DNA from: Candidatus Aminicenantota bacterium | Lineage (GTDB): Bacteria; Acidobacteriota; Aminicenantia; Aminicenantales; Aminicenantaceae | Length of the DNA stretch: 64,000 bases | Reading direction: 5' to 3' | Assembly (NCBI GenBank): GCA_016927475.1 | Contig: JAFGMO010000005.1 | Span: forward strand, 1 to 64,000 | Part shown: positions 35,070 through 44,019 of the stretch, piece by piece | Position numbering within the stretch: position 1 is the stretch's first letter | Layout of the letters: each line of letters opens with the position of its first letter | The notes under the pieces: generated by a model | Seen by the model: the letters and a program-made list of their open reading frames with translations, nothing else | Databases searched by the model: none | Told to the model about the DNA's origin: nothing | Position numbers and translations under genes: made by a program

Positions 35070-36114
35070 AATTTTATCCGTTTTTTTGATGTTTTTTGTC
35101 ATCCATTTTGGATCTGCCGAAAGGGTATATTCTTATGCCCATATGAATTTATCGGGGCAGGAGCCCCCTGTTTCCGTTAAGCCCCTGGTTGAGCAATATA
35201 CGGCCGCTCCTGAAAAGGAAAAACCAGGCCTTTGTCTGTATCTGGCATACGTTTATCACAACCAGGAAAATTATGTGGAGGAAAGCCGTTGGCTGGCTGC
35301 TTATTTTGAGTTGTACCGTGGTTATGATTTTTTTTTCCCAGCCCTTGAAGAGATGGACAAGCAGAAAATCCGGGCTTACGGGGAAAGGATGACCCGGATC
35401 TATCCGTATATTTTTGATGTGTCTTTGATCGCCAATGCCTTGAGGGAAGGAGGCGTTCCTCCCACCGTCCTTACCCTGCATCTTGAGGTCAGGAACAGGG
35501 CCCATTATAAATTATCCGCTGAAGGGCGTACGATAAAAGCCGGTTTTCTTAAAGAAGGCCAAAACCATATCGATCTGGAGGTTTTTGATTTTTTCAGAAA
35601 GTCAGGGAGTCATGTTTATCTTCTGAATCTCAAGGCCGAGCATCTGGTTTTTGACAAAGAAATCACAATCAGTGAAGAAATCCAATCAGAGATCCCGAAT
35701 GAGGCACCGGACATCAATGCTTCATCACGGCGGTCTTCCTCCCAGGTATCCCTCTACCTCGGAAGCCGTCTTCTAGCCGTAAGCCGTAAAATTCGGGGGG
35801 GTATTTCGGAAATGCGGTTCGACATTCCCCCGGCTGATCTCCATTACAGGCCTTTTATCGTCAATGACAAGCTGCGGTCCTCCCCTTCGGGAATCCCGAT
35901 TCTGGCTCCGTTGGCTTTGGCCTACCAGCTTATCCAAAAAATCAGGGAGGAACGGAAGGGGGACACCGTACCGCCGGTCGAGATTGAAAAAACGCACCGG
36001 ATTGAAAGAAATTTCCGCCGGGTGACCGTCGGGGGAGGAACCATCAACCTTCATGTGGTTCTTACCTTAAGAACGCAGACTTTGAGTCTGCCGTCAGTAA
36101 TAATCTCAAAATAA
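35062..36114 (+). CDS. Exported protein of unknown function, partner of TonB-like protein
   Basis: The 350-residue product has a signal peptide (cleavage near GSA-E20). The mature part has a helical region at 30-115 (LVEQYTAAPEKEKPGLCLYLAYVYHNQE...) that resembles TPR-like repeats, a central beta region, and a C-terminal conserved-looking stretch. No named family is recognised. The ATG lies inside the end of the TonB-like gene, so expression is coupled. Its TAA stop abuts the full-length repeat element at 36113, with the AA shared. A periplasmic role with the TonB-like protein is inference from context. Confidence 0.65.
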   Translation: MVRILSVFLMFFVIHFGSAERVYSYAHMNLSGQEPPVSVKPLVEQYTAAPEKEKPGLCLYLAYVYHNQENYVEESRWLAAYFELYRGYDFFFPALEEMDKQKIRAYGERMTRIYPYIFDVSLIANALREGGVPPTVLTLHLEVRNRAHYKLSAEGRTIKAGFLKEGQNHIDLEVFDFFRKSGSHVYLLNLKAEHLVFDKEITISEEIQSEIPNEAPDINASSRRSSSQVSLYLGSRLLAVSRKIRGGISEMRFDIPPADLHYRPFIVNDKLRSSPSGIPILAPLALAYQLIQKIREERKGDTVPPVEIEKTHRIERNFRRVTVGGGTINLHVVLTLRTQTLSLPSVIISK

Positions 36115-36262
36115 CCTGCTTTATTCATAAATTTGGCCGACATTTTCTTAGAATGATCATGAAAAACGTTTCATTATCAATGTTGCCGGGAAATATCATT
36201 AAATGACACTTATTATTGAAATTATCTGTTTGTCTTGGCAAAATTTATGAATCATCCAGGTT
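36113..36262. repeat. Full-length AACCTG-type dispersed element (150 bp)
   Basis: The element runs from AACCTGCTTTATTCATAAA to TTTATGAATCATCCAGGTT. Its ends match as inverted repeats at about 20 of 24 positions. Read on the minus strand it aligns with 51629-51771 along its full length (roughly four-fifths identical by eye, with CAGATAATTTCAAT, TGTCATTTAATG and AGAAAATGTCGGCCAAATT conserved). It contains no open frame of note, fitting a MITE-like non-coding element. Confidence 0.88.
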
Positions 36263-36291
36263 AATTCACGTGGCGGGAAAAATATAATCGG

Positions 36292-37284
36292 TTAGCGCAT
36301 GCCGTAGTGGAAGGGGGTGGCTTCTTCATTGCGGTCCGTTGCGGGAGGGGGCTGAGGGGAAAGGGACGAGATTTCCTCGTAGAGTTCTTCCGTCATGGTG
36401 ATACTCATGGATTCCAGGGATTCGTTCAGTTGTTTCAAATTCCGGGCTCCAATGATGGGCGCCGTGACTGCGGGATGGGCTGCGGTCCAGGCCACGGCCA
36501 GGGATGCAGGTTTGAAGCCGTGCGTTCGGGAGAATTCCGTAAACCGGTCCGCTGTTTCATACATCCAATCATAACTGTAGCGTGTGGCGTACATCTTGTT
36601 TTCCAAAAGGCGTCCTGAGGCGGGCTTGCGCGAAGACCCGTATTTACCGGTCAGCAGCCCGCCGCCGAGGGGACTGTATGGGATGATTCCCAGTTTTTCT
36701 GAAACGGCCATGGGCAGGATCTCCACTTCAGCCTGGCGTTTAACCAGGTTGTACATCGGCTGCAGGCATTCGAAGCGGCTCCAGCCTTCTTTGGCTGAAA
36801 TTCCCAGAGCCTTGGCCACCTGCCAGGCAGCGAAATTACTGGCCCCGGAGAAGAGAATCTTGCCCTGCCTGACAAGGTTCTCCAGAGTCCGGAGTGTTTC
36901 TTCCAGGGGTGTTTGATCGTCAAAGCGGTGAATGAAATAAATATCGATTCGGTCCGTTTTCAGCCGCTCTAGACTGGCTTCGACGGCCTGAAAAATGTGG
37001 AAACGCGTCGCTCCCCGGGCATTGATATCATCCCCTGTCGGAAAGTAGACCTTGGATGTGATGATGATCTCGTCCCGGCAGTCGCGCACGCAATTTCCCA
37101 GGATTTCTTCCGCACGGCCGGCATTATAAACATTGGCACAGTCGAAAAAATTGATACCTTCTTCCCGGCAGCGGTTGAACATATTGTGCGCTGTTTTTTC
37201 GTCGGCGTCCCCGCCGAAAGACATGGTCCCAAGACACAAGCGGGAGACCTTGACGCCCGTCTTGCCTAAAAAAGTATATTCCAT
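36292..37284 (-). CDS. Aldo/keto reductase
   Basis: The 330-residue enzyme has the AKR pattern: MEYTFLGKTGVKVSRLCLGT at the start, FFDCANVYNAGRAEEILG with the catalytic Tyr, a DIYFIHRFD strand, and PIIGARNLKQLNESL near the end for NADP binding. It reduces an aldehyde or ketone. The start at 37284 is favoured by AGAGGA before it and by the conserved N terminus; a longer open frame continues upstream for 99 codons but is not protein-like and overlaps the htpG end. No operon partner is evident. Confidence 0.9.
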   Translation of the reverse strand: MEYTFLGKTGVKVSRLCLGTMSFGGDADEKTAHNMFNRCREEGINFFDCANVYNAGRAEEILGNCVRDCRDEIIITSKVYFPTGDDINARGATRFHIFQAVEASLERLKTDRIDIYFIHRFDDQTPLEETLRTLENLVRQGKILFSGASNFAAWQVAKALGISAKEGWSRFECLQPMYNLVKRQAEVEILPMAVSEKLGIIPYSPLGGGLLTGKYGSSRKPASGRLLENKMYATRYSYDWMYETADRFTEFSRTHGFKPASLAVAWTAAHPAVTAPIIGARNLKQLNESLESMSITMTEELYEEISSLSPQPPPATDRNEEATPFHYGMR

Positions 37285-37384
37285 TTTATCCTCTGTTTTT
37301 CTTGATATGTCCGGAATCCGGACCCCATTGTATTCTATTCCATAAAGAATGAAGCTGGCAAGCTGGGAAAGATATTGAAGTTCC

Positions 37385-39244
37385 CTATATTTTTTTAGCC
37401 GCCTGGAGCATAATGTCCTGGATGCGGGGAACGATCCTGTCGATATCGTCCAGAATACCTTCCCGAAGAACGAGGTTGTCCAGGAGCTGGAGGGAAAGGG
37501 CTTCCAACTGTTTTGAAGTGCCTTTTTTTTGGTGTGCTTTAACCAATTCTTTGATGAGCGGATTTTCGGGATTGATCTCAAGAATTTTTTTTGTGTAGGT
37601 ATACTCCTTGTTCATCATCTTGATGATTTTTTCCATGTGGAGCGAGGGACCTTCTGAAGAATGAGCGAGCAAAGCCGGACTGTCGACCAGACGTTTGGAT
37701 ACACGGACATCGGCTACACGGTCGCCGTAAAGCCCCTTGAGATAACCGATAAATTTTTCAAGATTATCGCGGAATGAAGAGTCTTCCTCGGATTCCGGCT
37801 TTTTTTCCAGCTCAATCTCAGCGGATTCGACGGCTTTGAAGGATTTTTCCTGGTATGCCCCCAGAGCGTCCAGAACAACCTCATCAAGAGGATCTGTCAG
37901 GAAAAGAACTTCCCACTCTTTTTTCTTGAAAGCCTCCAAAGCCGGATTTTTTTCGATGGAATCCCTGTCCATACCCAGGACGTGATAAATTTCCTTCTGT
38001 TCTTTAGGCATTCTTTCAACATATTTTTTTAGGTCGGTGTATTTATCCTTTTCTTCTTTGGACGAAGAAAAAAGAAGAAGATCGGCCAGTTTTTCCTTGT
38101 TTTCCATGTCTGAAACGATCCCCTCCTTGAAATTCCGGCTGAAATGATCCCAGATATTCTTATATGTTTCAAACTCTTTATTCTTGATGTTTTTGAGATG
38201 GTTGAAGAGTTTTGTCAGGATATATGTGCGGATTTTTTGTATTTTTACCGAATTTTGAATGGTTTCTCGGGAGATGTTGAGCGGAATATCCTCGGAATCG
38301 ACCACGCCTTTCACAAAACGCAGGTATTCGGGCAAAATATCCTTGCTTCCTTTTTGGATAAGAACTTTTTTGGAATAGAGGTCGACTCCCGGTTCGGTCC
38401 GGAAGAGGCCCCATTGTTCGACGGAAGTTTTCGGAACGAAAAGGATGGCCTGAAATTGGACGGGGGCATCCGAAGCCAGATGAAGGTACGTTTCCGGTTC
38501 TTCCTGGATGTTGTCCAGGAACTTATAAAATTCCTTATAATCGTTTTTTTTGAGAGAGGATTTGGGCTGGGACCAGATGGCTTCGGCGACTTCCAGCTTT
38601 TCGCCCTCAATATAAACGGGAAACGGAATGAAGCGGGAATAATGAGAGAGAATATTCTGAATGCGGTATTTATCCAGAAACTCTTTTTCGTCGTTTTTTA
38701 GGAAAAGCTCGATCCGTGTCCCCCGTATTTTTTTGACGGTTTCTTCAATGGTGAAGTCGCTTTGCCCCGAGGATTTCCATAGGAAGGCTTTGGCGCCTTT
38801 CTGAAAAGACTTGGTGATAATATTTATTTCCTTGGCCACCATGAAGCTGGCATAAAAACCGACTCCGAATTTACCGATGAGGTCTACCTGGTCTTTGTCC
38901 TTTTCTTGAGAGAGTTTTTGGAGGAAATCAATCGTTCCGGAATGGGCGATGGTCCCTATATTTTCGATCAGCTCTTCACGGGTCATGCCGATTCCCGTAT
39001 CCTCGACGGTCAGCTTGTTCTGTGTTTTGCTGAAGGAAATGTCAATGCGCAAATCCGCGTCCGGGTTTTCCACATCTTTTTGGGTCAGCATCTCGAACTG
39101 GACTTTGTTCAGGGCGTCGACGGCGTTGGAAACGAGTTCCCGGAGAAAAACATCTTTGTTTTTGTAAAGCGAAAAAATGATGATGTTGAGCAGTTGTTTG
39201 ATTTCGGATTGGAATTCAAATTTTTCCGTTTGGGGTTTGTTCAT
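37385..39244 (-). CDS. htpG: Molecular chaperone HtpG (Hsp90)
   Basis: The 619-residue cytoplasmic chaperone shows the GHKL ATPase signatures: FLRELVSNAVDALNK, DTGIGMTREELIENIGTIA and GKFGVGFYASFMVA. A middle domain contains IPLNISRETIQ and a C-terminal dimerisation domain follows. It assists folding under stress. GGAGG lies seven bases before the ATG. The 151-base divergent gap to hslV holds a 14-bp perfect inverted repeat, which could regulate both operons. Confidence 0.95.
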   Translation of the reverse strand: MNKPQTEKFEFQSEIKQLLNIIIFSLYKNKDVFLRELVSNAVDALNKVQFEMLTQKDVENPDADLRIDISFSKTQNKLTVEDTGIGMTREELIENIGTIAHSGTIDFLQKLSQEKDKDQVDLIGKFGVGFYASFMVAKEINIITKSFQKGAKAFLWKSSGQSDFTIEETVKKIRGTRIELFLKNDEKEFLDKYRIQNILSHYSRFIPFPVYIEGEKLEVAEAIWSQPKSSLKKNDYKEFYKFLDNIQEEPETYLHLASDAPVQFQAILFVPKTSVEQWGLFRTEPGVDLYSKKVLIQKGSKDILPEYLRFVKGVVDSEDIPLNISRETIQNSVKIQKIRTYILTKLFNHLKNIKNKEFETYKNIWDHFSRNFKEGIVSDMENKEKLADLLLFSSSKEEKDKYTDLKKYVERMPKEQKEIYHVLGMDRDSIEKNPALEAFKKKEWEVLFLTDPLDEVVLDALGAYQEKSFKAVESAEIELEKKPESEEDSSFRDNLEKFIGYLKGLYGDRVADVRVSKRLVDSPALLAHSSEGPSLHMEKIIKMMNKEYTYTKKILEINPENPLIKELVKAHQKKGTSKQLEALSLQLLDNLVLREGILDDIDRIVPRIQDIMLQAAKKI

Positions 39245-39316
39245 CCTGTCCTCCGATATGATTTTTTGTTATGTATGTAAAAATTGTTCCACAAAGATGT
39301 TTATTTTTCAAGACAT

Positions 39317-39349
39317 GTATTTGTTTTTCAGGATTTGAAAAACAAATAC
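39317..39349. promoter_or_regulatory. Candidate heat-shock operator: 14-bp perfect inverted repeat
   Basis: GTATTTGTTTTTCA (39317-39330), five bases, then TGAAAAACAAATAC (39336-39349) form a perfect dyad between the divergent htpG and hslVU genes. It differs from the CIRCE element (TTAGCACTC-N9). Its position in the regulatory gap of two heat-shock operons suggests a shared repressor site. Confidence 0.6.
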
Positions 39350-39358
39350 TTGTGGCGA

Positions 39359-39387
39359 TTGAATTTATGCTTAACTTCCTATATTAT
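39359..39387 (+). promoter_or_regulatory. Putative hslV promoter, possibly leaderless
   Basis: TTGAAT (39359-39364), 17 bases, TATTAT (39382-39387) lie so close to the ATG (39396) that transcription would start at or just before it. No ribosome binding sequence is seen before the ATG. Confidence 0.45.
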
Positions 39388-39395
39388 AAAATACT

Positions 39396-39929
39396 ATGAA
39401 CAAGGTACATGCGACGACCATTATTTGCGTCCGTAAAGACAACAAGATCGCTATGGCCAGTGACGGCCAGGTGACCCTGGACCAGACGATATTAAAGCAT
39501 AAAGCCAGCAAGATACGGCGCCTTTATAAAGATAAGGTGCTGGCGGGTTTCGCCGGAGCGACATCCGATGCCTTTGCGCTGTTTTCCCGTTTTGAAGGGA
39601 AACTGGATGAATACCGGGGAAACCTACCCCGGGCCGCCATCGAGCTGGCCAAAGATTGGCGTACGGACAGGGTTCTTCGCAGGCTGGAGGCCCTGCTCAT
39701 TGTTGCCGATGATGAATATACCTTTATCCTTTCCGGGAACGGTGATGTTGTTGAACCGGATGACGGAATAGCCGCCATAGGCTCGGGAGGTCCTTTTGCT
39801 CTTGCGGCTTCACGGGCACTCATGGCGCATTCCAAACTTTCAGCCAGGGAAATCGCGAAAGAGGCGATGAAAATAAGCGCTGATATATGTATTTATACCA
39901 ACGATAAAATCACCATTGAGGAACTCTAA
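39396..39929 (+). CDS. hslV: ATP-dependent protease subunit HslV
   Basis: The 177-residue product is the proteasome-like peptidase of the HslVU complex. HATT near the start gives the N-terminal catalytic Thr (Thr7 after processing), followed by [23 protein letters not shown]-type sequence and [12 protein letters not shown] with the expected Gly/Ser residues. HslV forms two stacked hexamers and degrades misfolded proteins delivered by HslU. The next gene, hslU, begins directly at 39930, so they are co-expressed. Confidence 0.95.
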   Translation: MNKVHATTIICVRKDNKIAMASDGQVTLDQTILKHKASKIRRLYKDKVLAGFAGATSDAFALFSRFEGKLDEYRGNLPRAAIELAKDWRTDRVLRRLEALLIVADDEYTFILSGNGDVVEPDDGIAAIGSGGPFALAASRALMAHSKLSAREIAKEAMKISADICIYTNDKITIEEL

Positions 39930-41318
39930 ATGGCCATTATGCTTCCCCAGGATATCAAAACAGTTGAAAATCTCCCGCTCGAAGGCGAACTGACCCCTCG
40001 AAAGATCGTATCCGAACTTGATAAATATATCATCGGTCAGGAAGAGGCCAAAAAAGCCGTGGCTATCGCTCTCCGCAACCGTTACCGAAGGCAAAAACTT
40101 ACTCCCGAAATGGCCGAGGAGATTGCTCCGAAAAACATCCTGATGATCGGGCCGACCGGGGTAGGAAAAACGGAAATATCCAGAAGGCTGGCCAAACTGA
40201 CCTTGTCGCCCTTTCTCAAAATAGAAGCCAGTAAGTTCACCGAGGTCGGCTATGTCGGCCGCGATGTCGAATCCATGATTCGGGACCTGGTGCGTATGGC
40301 CGTCGATATGGTCCGACAGGAAATGTATATCCAAATCCAGGACAAAGCCCGGAAGAATTCGGAAGAAAGGATTCTGGACATTCTTCTGCCTCCTCCAAAG
40401 AGAACCGTTCCTCCGGACCAGGAAGAACAGCTCAGGTTTAAAGAAACCCGGGAGAAGCTGAGACAGCAGTTACGGGAGGGCATGCTGGATGAACGTTCCG
40501 TAGAGATCGATGTTAAAGAACGGACCGCTCCCCCTTTTGAGATTTTTTCCAACAGCGGCGTTGAAGAAATCGGTATCCATATCCAGGAGATCATACCCGG
40601 TTTTCTGGGCGGTAAATCAAAAAAAAGGAGAATGAAAGTTAAAGAGGCCATGGAATACCTGCTTGAAGATGAACAAAATAAGCTGGTAGACATGGATCAG
40701 GTTTCCCGTCTTGCCGTAGAGAGGGTCGAGCATTCGGGCATCATTTTCCTGGATGAGGTGGACAAAATTTCCGGGCGGGAATCGGGTCAGGGGCCGGAAG
40801 TAAGCCGGGAAGGAGTGCAAAGAGACCTTCTTCCTATCGTCGAAGGAACAACGGTCAACACCCGTTACGGTCTGGTCCGCACGGACCATATTCTTTTTAT
40901 CGGGGCTGGGGCTTTTCACGTGACCAAACCTTCCGACCTCATCCCCGAAATGCAGGGAAGGTTTCCCATCCGGGTGGAGCTTTCTTCACTCGATAAAGAT
41001 GATTTTATCAAAATCTTGACGGAACCGGAGAATGCCTTGATCAAGCAGTATGAGGCCCTCATGGCGACGGAGGGAGTCAAAGTTCGGTTTACCCAGACCG
41101 CTGTTGAAGAGATCGCTTCCATGGCCGAAAAGGTAAATGATGAAATGGAAAATATCGGCGCCCGCCGGCTTCACACTATACTGGAAAAAGTCATGGAGGA
41201 CATATCTTTTGAAGCCCCGGAATTAAAGTTGAAAAAGATTTCCATCGACCGGAAATACGTTCAGGAACGGCTTCAAGACATCATCACCGATCAGGACCTC
41301 CGCCGTTTCATCCTTTGA
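39930..41318 (+). CDS. hslU: ATP-dependent protease ATPase subunit HslU
   Basis: The 462-residue AAA+ ATPase carries Walker [14 protein letters not shown], Walker [13 protein letters not shown], the intermediate I-domain (about 110-245), sensor regions in [15 protein letters not shown] and the C-terminal tail ending LRRFIL that docks into HslV. It unfolds substrates for HslV. The start immediately follows the hslV stop, with GAGGAACTC serving as ribosome site inside the hslV end. Confidence 0.96.
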   Translation: MAIMLPQDIKTVENLPLEGELTPRKIVSELDKYIIGQEEAKKAVAIALRNRYRRQKLTPEMAEEIAPKNILMIGPTGVGKTEISRRLAKLTLSPFLKIEASKFTEVGYVGRDVESMIRDLVRMAVDMVRQEMYIQIQDKARKNSEERILDILLPPPKRTVPPDQEEQLRFKETREKLRQQLREGMLDERSVEIDVKERTAPPFEIFSNSGVEEIGIHIQEIIPGFLGGKSKKRRMKVKEAMEYLLEDEQNKLVDMDQVSRLAVERVEHSGIIFLDEVDKISGRESGQGPEVSREGVQRDLLPIVEGTTVNTRYGLVRTDHILFIGAGAFHVTKPSDLIPEMQGRFPIRVELSSLDKDDFIKILTEPENALIKQYEALMATEGVKVRFTQTAVEEIASMAEKVNDEMENIGARRLHTILEKVMEDISFEAPELKLKKISIDRKYVQERLQDIITDQDLRRFIL

Positions 41319-42532
41319 TGAGGAGATTCAGCTTTACCGCCGCCGTTTTTTTTGCGTTTTTTCTTTTGTCCGGATGCGGTAAAAAGGGACCCATACTTCC
41401 CCCGCTGGCGAAAATTCCAAAAAAAATCGAGAAGGTCAACGTTTTCCAAAGAGGAAGTCAGGCCGTTCTGGAGTGGACCCAGACTTTTGTCTACCTGGAT
41501 GAGAGGCCCTTGACCGGGCTGGGCACTATTTCCATTTTTTGGGTTGTTCTGGAAAAAAGACCATCCGAATCCGAAGGCATGGCTCCCACCGTGATAAAAG
41601 ACCTGTCCGAGGGGGAATTCGAGGAGCAGGCCGTTCTTTTAACTGAAGTGGATGCTGAAAAACTGCCGGAACTCAAGGTCCCGGAGGAAGAGCTTCCGGT
41701 ATACCGCTATGTCCACAAACTATCGGATGAAGACCTTTCAGCAGAAAAGATTGTATTCGGTCTGCGTTTTTCGGATAGCAGGAAAAAGATGTCGAAGATT
41801 TCCAAATTAAGTTCTTTGACGCCCCGGATTATCTCCCTTCCTCCACGAAATCTCAAAGCTGAAGTTTTCAACGACAGAATCGACTTGAGCTGGGATCCCC
41901 CCGAAGCCAACATAGACGGCTCGCGGCCTCCTCTCGTTGAAAAATATAATATCTACAGAACGGATGAAAAGGGGATTCCGAAGCTTCTCAACGAATTATC
42001 GGTTGTTGATGAACTTTTCTCGGATCAAAATTTTGTCTTTGAAGAAACGGTCAACTATTTTGTTCGTGCCCTAGCATCCGAATCCATGTCCTTTACCGCC
42101 GTGGAATCGGCCCTGAGCCTTTATTTTAACATCAACTCGGCTTGGAGCCTTATTCCCTCTCAGTTTTCGTTAAGTTTACCTGCCGCATTCGCCGAAAGTG
42201 GAGATTCGAACATCCTGAAAATGACTCCGGTCGATACATTTGCTCCAGAACCGCCGAAAAAGGTTATGGTCATTGCCACCGATGAATACCATTCCGTATC
42301 ATGGCTGCCCAACACCGAAAAGGACTTGGCCGGGTACCATGTCTGGAAAAGGGCTAAGGATGGAGGGGATTTTATACGTGTAACTACGGATCCCATCCAG
42401 GATAATAATTTTTTGGATACAACGGTTGAAAAAGGCCGGCAATATGTTTATGCTGTTACCGCTGTGGATAAAAAGGGGAACGAAAGTGCGCGGTCAATGG
42501 AAGAAAAATCTGAAAAAAGAATTTTTTCATGA
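41318..42532 (+). CDS. Lipoprotein with fibronectin type III-like domains
   Basis: The product of about 404 residues has a lipobox LLSGC20 followed by GKKGPILPPLA, like the short LptM/YifL lipoproteins, and then two or three Fn3-like beta domains (about 70-180, 180-270 and 300-395). The last has KVMVIATDEYHSVSWLPN and YHVWKRAKDGGDF. The ATG at 41318 is used, overlapping the hslU stop by one base; a TTG at 41315 is also in frame. Function is unknown; the surface or periplasmic location and domain type suggest protein or glycan binding. Its stop overlaps the next ATG. Confidence 0.72.
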   Translation: MRRFSFTAAVFFAFFLLSGCGKKGPILPPLAKIPKKIEKVNVFQRGSQAVLEWTQTFVYLDERPLTGLGTISIFWVVLEKRPSESEGMAPTVIKDLSEGEFEEQAVLLTEVDAEKLPELKVPEEELPVYRYVHKLSDEDLSAEKIVFGLRFSDSRKKMSKISKLSSLTPRIISLPPRNLKAEVFNDRIDLSWDPPEANIDGSRPPLVEKYNIYRTDEKGIPKLLNELSVVDELFSDQNFVFEETVNYFVRALASESMSFTAVESALSLYFNINSAWSLIPSQFSLSLPAAFAESGDSNILKMTPVDTFAPEPPKKVMVIATDEYHSVSWLPNTEKDLAGYHVWKRAKDGGDFIRVTTDPIQDNNFLDTTVEKGRQYVYAVTAVDKKGNESARSMEEKSEKRIFS

Positions 42533-43296
42533 AGCTATACCGTTATAAATACAAAGGGAAAATATCTTACGGATTTCTTGAGGAAGAATACCTGCGGCCC
42601 ATCGAGGGGTCGATTTTTCGTTCCATAAAACCTTCCCGGCGCCGGCGTGTACCTATCGGTGAGGTGTTATTGCTGCCCCCCGTGAAACCATCGAAGATTG
42701 TGGCGGTCGGAGTGAACTACAGGGATCATGCGCTAGAGAGAGGACGGCAGCTTCCTGAAGAACCCTTGATTTTTCTCAAGCCTTCGACGGCTGTTATCGG
42801 TCCCCAGGATATCATCATTTTTCCTAAAATGTCCCGACGGGTTGATTATGAAGGGGAGCTGGCATTCGTCATCAAGAAGAAAACCCGTCTTCTTGAGGAA
42901 TCAGCGGATATTTCCTCCCATATCCTGGGATATACCTGCTTCAATGATGTAACGGCCCGTGACCTGCAGGAGCGGGACGGTCAGTTTACGCGCGCCAAGT
43001 CCTTTGATACTTTTGCCGCCCTTGGTCCCTGTGTGGCGACCGATATTGATCCGTCCAGCCTGAAGATCAAAACCTTTTTGAACGGAAAGCTGAAGCAGTC
43101 TTCAAACACGAAAAATTTGATTTTTTCCGTTCCCTTTCTGCTTCGTTTTATTTCAGACGTCATGACCTTAAATCCGGGGGATGTTGTAACCACGGGCACG
43201 CCTTCCGGAATCGGCCCTATGAAACCTGGTGACAGGGTGGATGTCCAGATTGAACACATCGGGACGCTGTCCAACACGGTGATGAAAATCACCTGA
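42529..43296 (+). CDS. Fumarylacetoacetate hydrolase family protein
   Basis: The 255-residue enzyme has the FAH pattern: PSKIVAVGVNYRDHALERG, PLIFLKPSTAVIGPQD, RVDYEGELAFVI with metal-binding Glu residues, and DVTARDLQERDGQFTRAKSFDTFAALGP. Relatives hydrolyse or isomerise C-C bonds in catabolic dicarbonyl acids (for example acylpyruvases). It is cytoplasmic and translationally coupled to the lipoprotein gene. The precise substrate is unknown. Confidence 0.9.
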   Translation: MKLYRYKYKGKISYGFLEEEYLRPIEGSIFRSIKPSRRRRVPIGEVLLLPPVKPSKIVAVGVNYRDHALERGRQLPEEPLIFLKPSTAVIGPQDIIIFPKMSRRVDYEGELAFVIKKKTRLLEESADISSHILGYTCFNDVTARDLQERDGQFTRAKSFDTFAALGPCVATDIDPSSLKIKTFLNGKLKQSSNTKNLIFSVPFLLRFISDVMTLNPGDVVTTGTPSGIGPMKPGDRVDVQIEHIGTLSNTVMKIT

Positions 43297-43355
43297 CCGG
43301 TTTTTGCCGGGTGAGGTGGTTATCACCGGTTCAGAATTGATATGTGAGGTAGGAT

Positions 43356-44003
43356 ATGAAAATTTTTTTAGACACAGCTAACCTGGATCAGATCAAAGAA
43401 GCGGCAAAAATGGGAATGCTTGACGGGGTAACGACGAATCCCACCCTTGTATCCAAAGAGAAAATGGGATTCGAGATTCTAATCAAGGAGATTTGCCGTA
43501 TCGTTCCCGGTCCGGTAAGCGTCGAGTGTGTTTCCGATAAGGCGGAAAGTATTGTAAAAGAAGCGAGACAGCATGCGCGGATCGCGGATAATGTGGCTGT
43601 AAAAATTCCCATTTGTGTCGAGGGGCTAAAGGCTACCAAGGTTCTTTCCGAAGAGGGAATCGATGTGAATACGACACTGGTTTTTTCGGCGAGTCAAGCC
43701 TTGATGGCGGCTAAAGCGGGAACGAGATACGTCAGTCCCTTCGTAGGAAGGCTGGATGATATCTCCCACCAGGGAATGGATCTGGTCGAGGATGTGTTGA
43801 CCATCTTTGATAACTATGGTCTCAATACCGAGGTCATCGTAGCCAGCATAAGACATCCTCTGCATTTTGTGGAAGCGGCCCTGATGGGAGCGGATATCGC
43901 AACGGTTCCTTTTGCCGTGCTGGAAAAATTGGCGAAGCACCCCTTGACGGATATTGGAATTGAAAGGTTTTTGAAGGATTGGGAAAAGGTCAAGGGGAAA
44001 TAA
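43356..44003 (+). CDS. Transaldolase-like / fructose-6-phosphate aldolase
   Basis: At 215 residues, with [36 protein letters not shown]83[10 protein letters not shown] carrying the Schiff-base Lys83, and [20 protein letters not shown], this is a short transaldolase (TalC/FSA type). It cleaves or transfers a dihydroxyacetone unit in sugar-phosphate metabolism. A GTGAGGTAGGAT purine stretch precedes the ATG. It is in the hslVU-led forward run. Confidence 0.92.
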   Translation: MKIFLDTANLDQIKEAAKMGMLDGVTTNPTLVSKEKMGFEILIKEICRIVPGPVSVECVSDKAESIVKEARQHARIADNVAVKIPICVEGLKATKVLSEEGIDVNTTLVFSASQALMAAKAGTRYVSPFVGRLDDISHQGMDLVEDVLTIFDNYGLNTEVIVASIRHPLHFVEAALMGADIATVPFAVLEKLAKHPLTDIGIERFLKDWEKVKGK

Positions 44004-44019
44004 ATATTGATAGGGACTC

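Noticed and set aside
43290-43320. CACCTGACCGG/CCGGGTGAGGTG hairpin after the FAH gene
   Set aside because: Imperfect stem with no T-tract, and genes continue in the same direction; not called a terminator.
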